Source: Collinsella sp. (lineage in GTDB: Bacteria; Actinomycetota; Coriobacteriia; Coriobacteriales; Coriobacteriaceae). From it: a DNA stretch of 6,261 bases. Both the position numbers and the translations under genes were made by a program. Below the pieces are notes generated by a model. The model had not been told where the DNA came from. It did not search any database and worked only from the letters and a program-made list of their open reading frames with translations. The stretch's first letter is position 1, and every line of letters starts with the position of its first letter. Shown here piece after piece: positions 4,057 through 6,261 of the stretch. The stretch is from the NCBI GenBank assembly GCA_022713905.1, contig JAIHTM010000158.1, positions 1 to 6,261 on the forward strand. The letters run 5' to 3'.

Positions 4057-6015
4057 ATGAGGAAAACTCACCCCGTCAACGCGCTCAAAAAGCTTGGCAT
4101 AGGCCTCGCCTTTGGAGCTGCAACCATCATGTCCATGCCGATATCTGCGCTCGCCTGCACGCAGATGTACATGGGCAGAGATCTAACGGCCGACGGCAAC
4201 ACGTACTACGGCCGTGCCGAGGACTTTGATACGCGTTACCTCAAACACTTCGGCATCGAGCCCTCACATGGCCCCGGCTATATCTACGGCTCAGACGAGT
4301 CCAACTTCACATACACCTCGACCAAGACCACGTATCGTTATAGCTACGTGCGCGATCATCCTTCGCAGTGGCACGGACGCTGGGATGCCTACTCCGAGGC
4401 CGGCATCAACGAAATGGGCGTATCCTGCTCTGCCACGCTAAGCACCAGTATGAATGCAGATGTCGAAGCCGTGGACCCTCTGACGAAGGGCTTGGGTGAG
4501 TATAGCTACGCGAGCGTCATCTTGGGCGAAAGTGCCACGGCCCGCGAGGGCGTCAAGCTGATCGGCAGCCTGATCGATAAGCAGGGCGTCTACTCCAACG
4601 ACCAGATCATCATCGCCGACAACAACGAGACCTGGCTGTTCGCCGCGCTTTCCGGCCATCAGTGGATCGCCATGAAGCTCGCCGGCAACGTGGCCTCACT
4701 CAATCCCAATATTGGCAGTCTTAACTACGATGTCGCCCTCAATGACACCGAGAATTGCCTCCATTCTGAGAAGATCCAGTCCATGCCCGAAGAAAATGGT
4801 TTCGCCGAGTACACCGACGGCAAGTTCGATGTCGCCAAAACCTATGGCGAAAGCCTCGCCGATTCCGGCGTTCACCAGTGGTCCCGCTATGTCCAGGGCC
4901 GCAACTATTTTGGTAGCCCGCTGACCAAAGGCACAGATTACGACATTATCACAGTTAAGAGCGATGATTATCCTGACCAAAAGGGAGCCATGGTCAGCGA
5001 AATCCAGCCCCTGTTCTTCAAACCTGGCAAGTCTGGTTGGAGCACTTTCGAGTTGATTCGCGCCTTCGGCAACCGCGGCGAGAACGTCCCCGGCCTCAAC
5101 GCGAACACTGATGGTGTTTATTGCATTGGCAGTGAGCGTAACACCGAGATCAACCTCTTCCAGATTCGCAACGGCCTCGATCCCCAGGTTGCAACCATCC
5201 AGTGGGAGATGCTCTCGCGCGCCGAGTTCTCCGTTGCCATACCGCTGTACTCCGCTCTGATGACTGAGGTTAGCCCGTACTTCAGCGATCAAACTGTCTC
5301 CTTCGATCACTGCGACGAAGCGGACATCGTAAACAACGAGGAGCCCGAGAATTCCATCAACTACGTCCTCATGGACATTAGCTCCCTTTGCTTCGAGAAC
5401 CGCGCCACCCTCGCCACCGGCGTCCGCACCTACCTCGATGCCCTGCAAAACGAGCTCATCGAGCAGAACAAGGAAGTTGACGCCGCCATGCTGGCCGAGA
5501 CGACCACCGAGGGCCGCACCGCCCTGGCCAACAAGGCCGGCAAGGCTGCTACCGAGAACACCTACAAGAAGTGCAAGGCCCTGCTCCAGGAGATGCGCGC
5601 CTATCAGAAGGCCGGAGACTTTGACCAGCCCTTCACCCCAAGCGACCTGAACACCGAGACCAAAGGCCTCAAGGAGTCCATCACCTACGCCCAGGACGCT
5701 CTTGCCACCGATCCGGTCACCCCGGATCAGCCTGGTACCCCCGAGCAGCCTGGCACTCCCGAGCAGCCCGGTACCCCGGATCAGCCCAGCAAGCCCGAGC
5801 AGCCCGCTAAGCCCGAGCAGCCCGCCACCAAGCCCGAGAAGCCTGGTAAGTCGGATACCACGACCACGGTAACCACCAACAAGACGAACACCAAGGGCGG
5901 CCTGCCCACCACTGGCGATCGTTTTGATGGCCGCATGGTGGCCGCATTCGCCATCGCTGGCGTTGCCGTCATCTCCGCAGGCGGTTATATCCTCTATCGC
6001 CGCAACAAGGAGTAA
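4057..6015 (+). CDS. Secreted, LPXTG-anchored peptidase family C69 (PepD-type dipeptidase)
   Basis: The 652-residue product is an N-terminal-nucleophile hydrolase of peptidase family C69, which mostly cleaves dipeptides, here placed on the outer cell surface. Residues 1-33 are a signal peptide: basic n-region with KK at 11-12, hydrophobic core, then Ala31-Leu32-Ala33 before Cys34. Cleavage after Ala33 would make Cys34 the free N-terminal catalytic nucleophile. Family motifs follow: CTQMYMG (34-40), DGNTYYGRAEDF (46-57), NEMGVSCSAT (118-127), ADNNETW then SGHQW (187-203), and LSRAEFSVAIPLYS (386-399). A charged helical part (about 440-550) leads to six proline-rich hexapeptides (556-591). LPTTG (616-620), a hydrophobic helix and the tail YRRNKE form a sortase signal. 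Family C69 is clear; true substrate (diet peptides, peptidoglycan peptides or another amide) is unknown. The gene is monocistronic, with a long leader and its own terminator. Confidence 0.92.
   Translation: MRKTHPVNALKKLGIGLAFGAATIMSMPISALACTQMYMGRDLTADGNTYYGRAEDFDTRYLKHFGIEPSHGPGYIYGSDESNFTYTSTKTTYRYSYVRDHPSQWHGRWDAYSEAGINEMGVSCSATLSTSMNADVEAVDPLTKGLGEYSYASVILGESATAREGVKLIGSLIDKQGVYSNDQIIIADNNETWLFAALSGHQWIAMKLAGNVASLNPNIGSLNYDVALNDTENCLHSEKIQSMPEENGFAEYTDGKFDVAKTYGESLADSGVHQWSRYVQGRNYFGSPLTKGTDYDIITVKSDDYPDQKGAMVSEIQPLFFKPGKSGWSTFELIRAFGNRGENVPGLNANTDGVYCIGSERNTEINLFQIRNGLDPQVATIQWEMLSRAEFSVAIPLYSALMTEVSPYFSDQTVSFDHCDEADIVNNEEPENSINYVLMDISSLCFENRATLATGVRTYLDALQNELIEQNKEVDAAMLAETTTEGRTALANKAGKAATENTYKKCKALLQEMRAYQKAGDFDQPFTPSDLNTETKGLKESITYAQDALATDPVTPDQPGTPEQPGTPEQPGTPDQPSKPEQPAKPEQPATKPEKPGKSDTTTTVTTNKTNTKGGLPTTGDRFDGRMVAAFAIAGVAVISAGGYILYRRNKE
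5722..5829 (+). repeat. Six 18-base tandem repeats coding the proline-rich wall stalk
   Basis: Six in-frame hexapeptides of the form P-[D/E]-Q-P-[G/S/A]-[T/K] fill residues 556-591 of the C69 protein, followed by a partial KPEKPGK unit. Such stretches span the cell wall between a catalytic domain and an LPXTG anchor. The DNA copies differ at wobble positions (for example CCTGGTACC, CCTGGCACT, CCCGGTACC), so the array is not a fresh duplication, but unit number may still vary between strains. Confidence 0.85.
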
Positions 6016-6027
6016 TCCCTCACTGGT

Positions 6028-6065
6028 GCGGGCGGGATGGCACGGTTCGTCCCGCCCGCCTTTTT
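6028..6065 (+). terminator. Intrinsic terminator of the C69 peptidase gene
   Basis: GCGGGCGGGA (6028-6037) pairs with TCCCGCCCGC (6050-6059) in a perfect 10-bp GC-rich stem, extendable inwards by a U-G and a G-C pair, and is followed by CTTTTT (6060-6065). It begins 13 bases after the stop codon. This is a textbook Rho-independent terminator that isolates the peptidase gene from the following trp leader. Confidence 0.93.
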
Positions 6066-6085
6066 GACCGGCGGGAAACACCGCT

Positions 6086-6108
6086 GAAATCTTTTCAAAA
6101 AAGATTTC
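6086..6108 (+). promoter_or_regulatory. Perfect 10-bp palindrome upstream of the trp leader promoter, candidate operator
   Basis: GAAATCTTTT (6086-6095) and AAAAGATTTC (6099-6108) are exact inverted copies around the three bases CAA. The right arm runs into the -35 position of the promoter whose -10 is at 6130-6135. No T-tract follows in either direction, and a terminator for the upstream gene already exists at 6028-6065. The position therefore favours a repressor or activator site for the trp operon. It does not resemble the E. coli TrpR operator as I know it (CTAGT-centred), and the binding protein is unknown. Confidence 0.5.
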
Positions 6109-6135
6109 CCCGCAAACACTTTGCTGTGCTATAGT
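6106..6135 (+). promoter_or_regulatory. Extended -10 promoter of the trp leader transcript
   Basis: TATAGT (6130-6135) is a 5-of-6 match to the -10 consensus and is preceded by TGC (6127-6129), the TGn of an extended -10, which can compensate for a weak -35. The best -35 is TTCCCC (6106-6111, 18-base spacer), a poor match. The start site would be near 6142, leaving about 52 bases before the leader-peptide ATG. Confidence 0.65.
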
Positions 6136-6138
6136 GCA

Positions 6139-6166
6139 GCGCAACAGCAATCAGGTGCTACTGCGC
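6139..6166 (+). other. Possible hairpin at the 5' end of the trp leader RNA
   Basis: GCGCA (6139-6143) pairs with TGCGC (6162-6166) and AGCA (6146-6149) with TGCT (6156-6159), with a symmetric AC/AC internal loop and a six-base apical loop. The left arm straddles the predicted transcription start, so only part of the outer stem may exist in the RNA. It could stabilise the 5' end; this is a weak call. Confidence 0.3.
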
Positions 6167-6193
6167 CACGGCATCACGAAAGGAGCCACCGAT

Positions 6194-6261
6194 ATGAAGA
6201 ACACGATGAAGTCCCTCAACAACTGGTGGTGGCGTGATGCGAATACGATCGGTCGACAGTG
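6194..6261 (+). CDS. trpL: trp operon attenuator leader peptide (3' end beyond window)
   Basis: The short frame beginning MKNTMKSL contains NNWWWR: three consecutive TGG codons at 6224-6232 (residues 11-13). Tandem Trp codons in a tiny peptide, right behind a promoter, are the hallmark of ribosome-mediated transcription attenuation. With scarce charged tRNA-Trp the ribosome stalls on these codons, the antiterminator forms, and the trp genes downstream are transcribed. AAAGGAG (6179-6185) lies 8 bases before the ATG, supporting that start over the second ATG at 6206. The frame runs 22 codons and the window ends on TG, so a TGA stop may be the very next codon. The competing terminator and antiterminator stems and the structural trp genes must lie to the right and cannot be seen. 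The symbol is by analogy with other bacteria. Confidence 0.88.
   Translation, partial: MKNTMKSLNNWWWRDANTIGRQ

Noticed and set aside
4147..4158. Lipoprotein signal (lipobox) at the C69 signal peptide
   Set aside because: Residues before Cys34 are Ala-Leu-Ala; the lipobox wants Leu at -3 and a small residue at -2, whereas Ala-x-Ala fits signal peptidase I, and an N-terminal Cys is required by the C69 mechanism.
5722..5829. CRISPR-like or satellite array
   Set aside because: The 18-base units are contiguous without spacers, stay in frame and encode a proline-rich wall stalk.
4696..6150. Long minus-strand open frame of 484 codons opposite the C69 gene
   Set aside because: Its Gly/Leu-rich low-complexity stretch is the reverse reading of the proline-rich repeat, it crosses the terminator, and the plus strand has conserved C69 motifs throughout.
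6066..6193. T-box riboswitch controlling the trp operon
   Set aside because: The space between the predicted start near 6142 and the leader-peptide ATG is only about 52 bases, too short for a T-box, and no T-box consensus is visible.

Overview
The window looks like chromosome of a moderately GC-rich actinobacterium of the class Coriobacteriia, most likely a gut Collinsella. That placement is an inference from protein style, codon use, strong AAGGAGG-type ribosome binding sites, and a surface protein with an LPXTG anchor. No rRNA or taxonomic marker gene is present to confirm it.

Left part (1-2632, minus strand): three housekeeping genes read leftwards. RNase D (rnd) comes first, then a membrane-bound YugP-type zinc metallopeptidase, then the N-terminal two-thirds or less of the exonuclease VII large subunit (xseA), which runs off the left edge. 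The gaps are 64 and 115 bases. The second gap holds two strong stem-loops, so xseA may be transcribed or regulated separately.

Centre (2633-3832): a 98-base divergent gap separates rnd from a plus-strand DAGK/YegS-type lipid kinase gene. The gap contains two -10 hexamers that overlap on opposite strands. Nine bases after the kinase stop begins a 30-residue single-pass membrane protein, with its Shine-Dalgarno overlapping the kinase stop codon. An AT-rich hairpin and a strong intrinsic terminator close this unit.

Right part (3833-6065): a 224-base leader region with a candidate promoter, degenerate repeats and an RBS-proximal hairpin precedes a 652-residue secreted peptidase family C69 (PepD-type dipeptidase) protein. 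Its predicted signal peptidase cut would expose the catalytic cysteine as residue 1 of the mature protein. The C-terminus carries a proline-rich stalk and an LPTTG sortase signal. A strong terminator follows.

Right end (6066-6261): a perfect 10-bp inverted repeat, an extended -10 promoter, and the start of a short leader peptide with three consecutive tryptophan codons. This is almost certainly the attenuator leader of a trp biosynthesis operon whose structural genes lie past the right edge.

The clearest points of interest are the trp leader with its upstream palindrome, the surface-anchored C69 peptidase with its structured leader, and the tiny membrane protein coupled to the lipid kinase. 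I saw no mobile element, CRISPR array, tRNA or rRNA, and no stretch over 300 bases without a gene.
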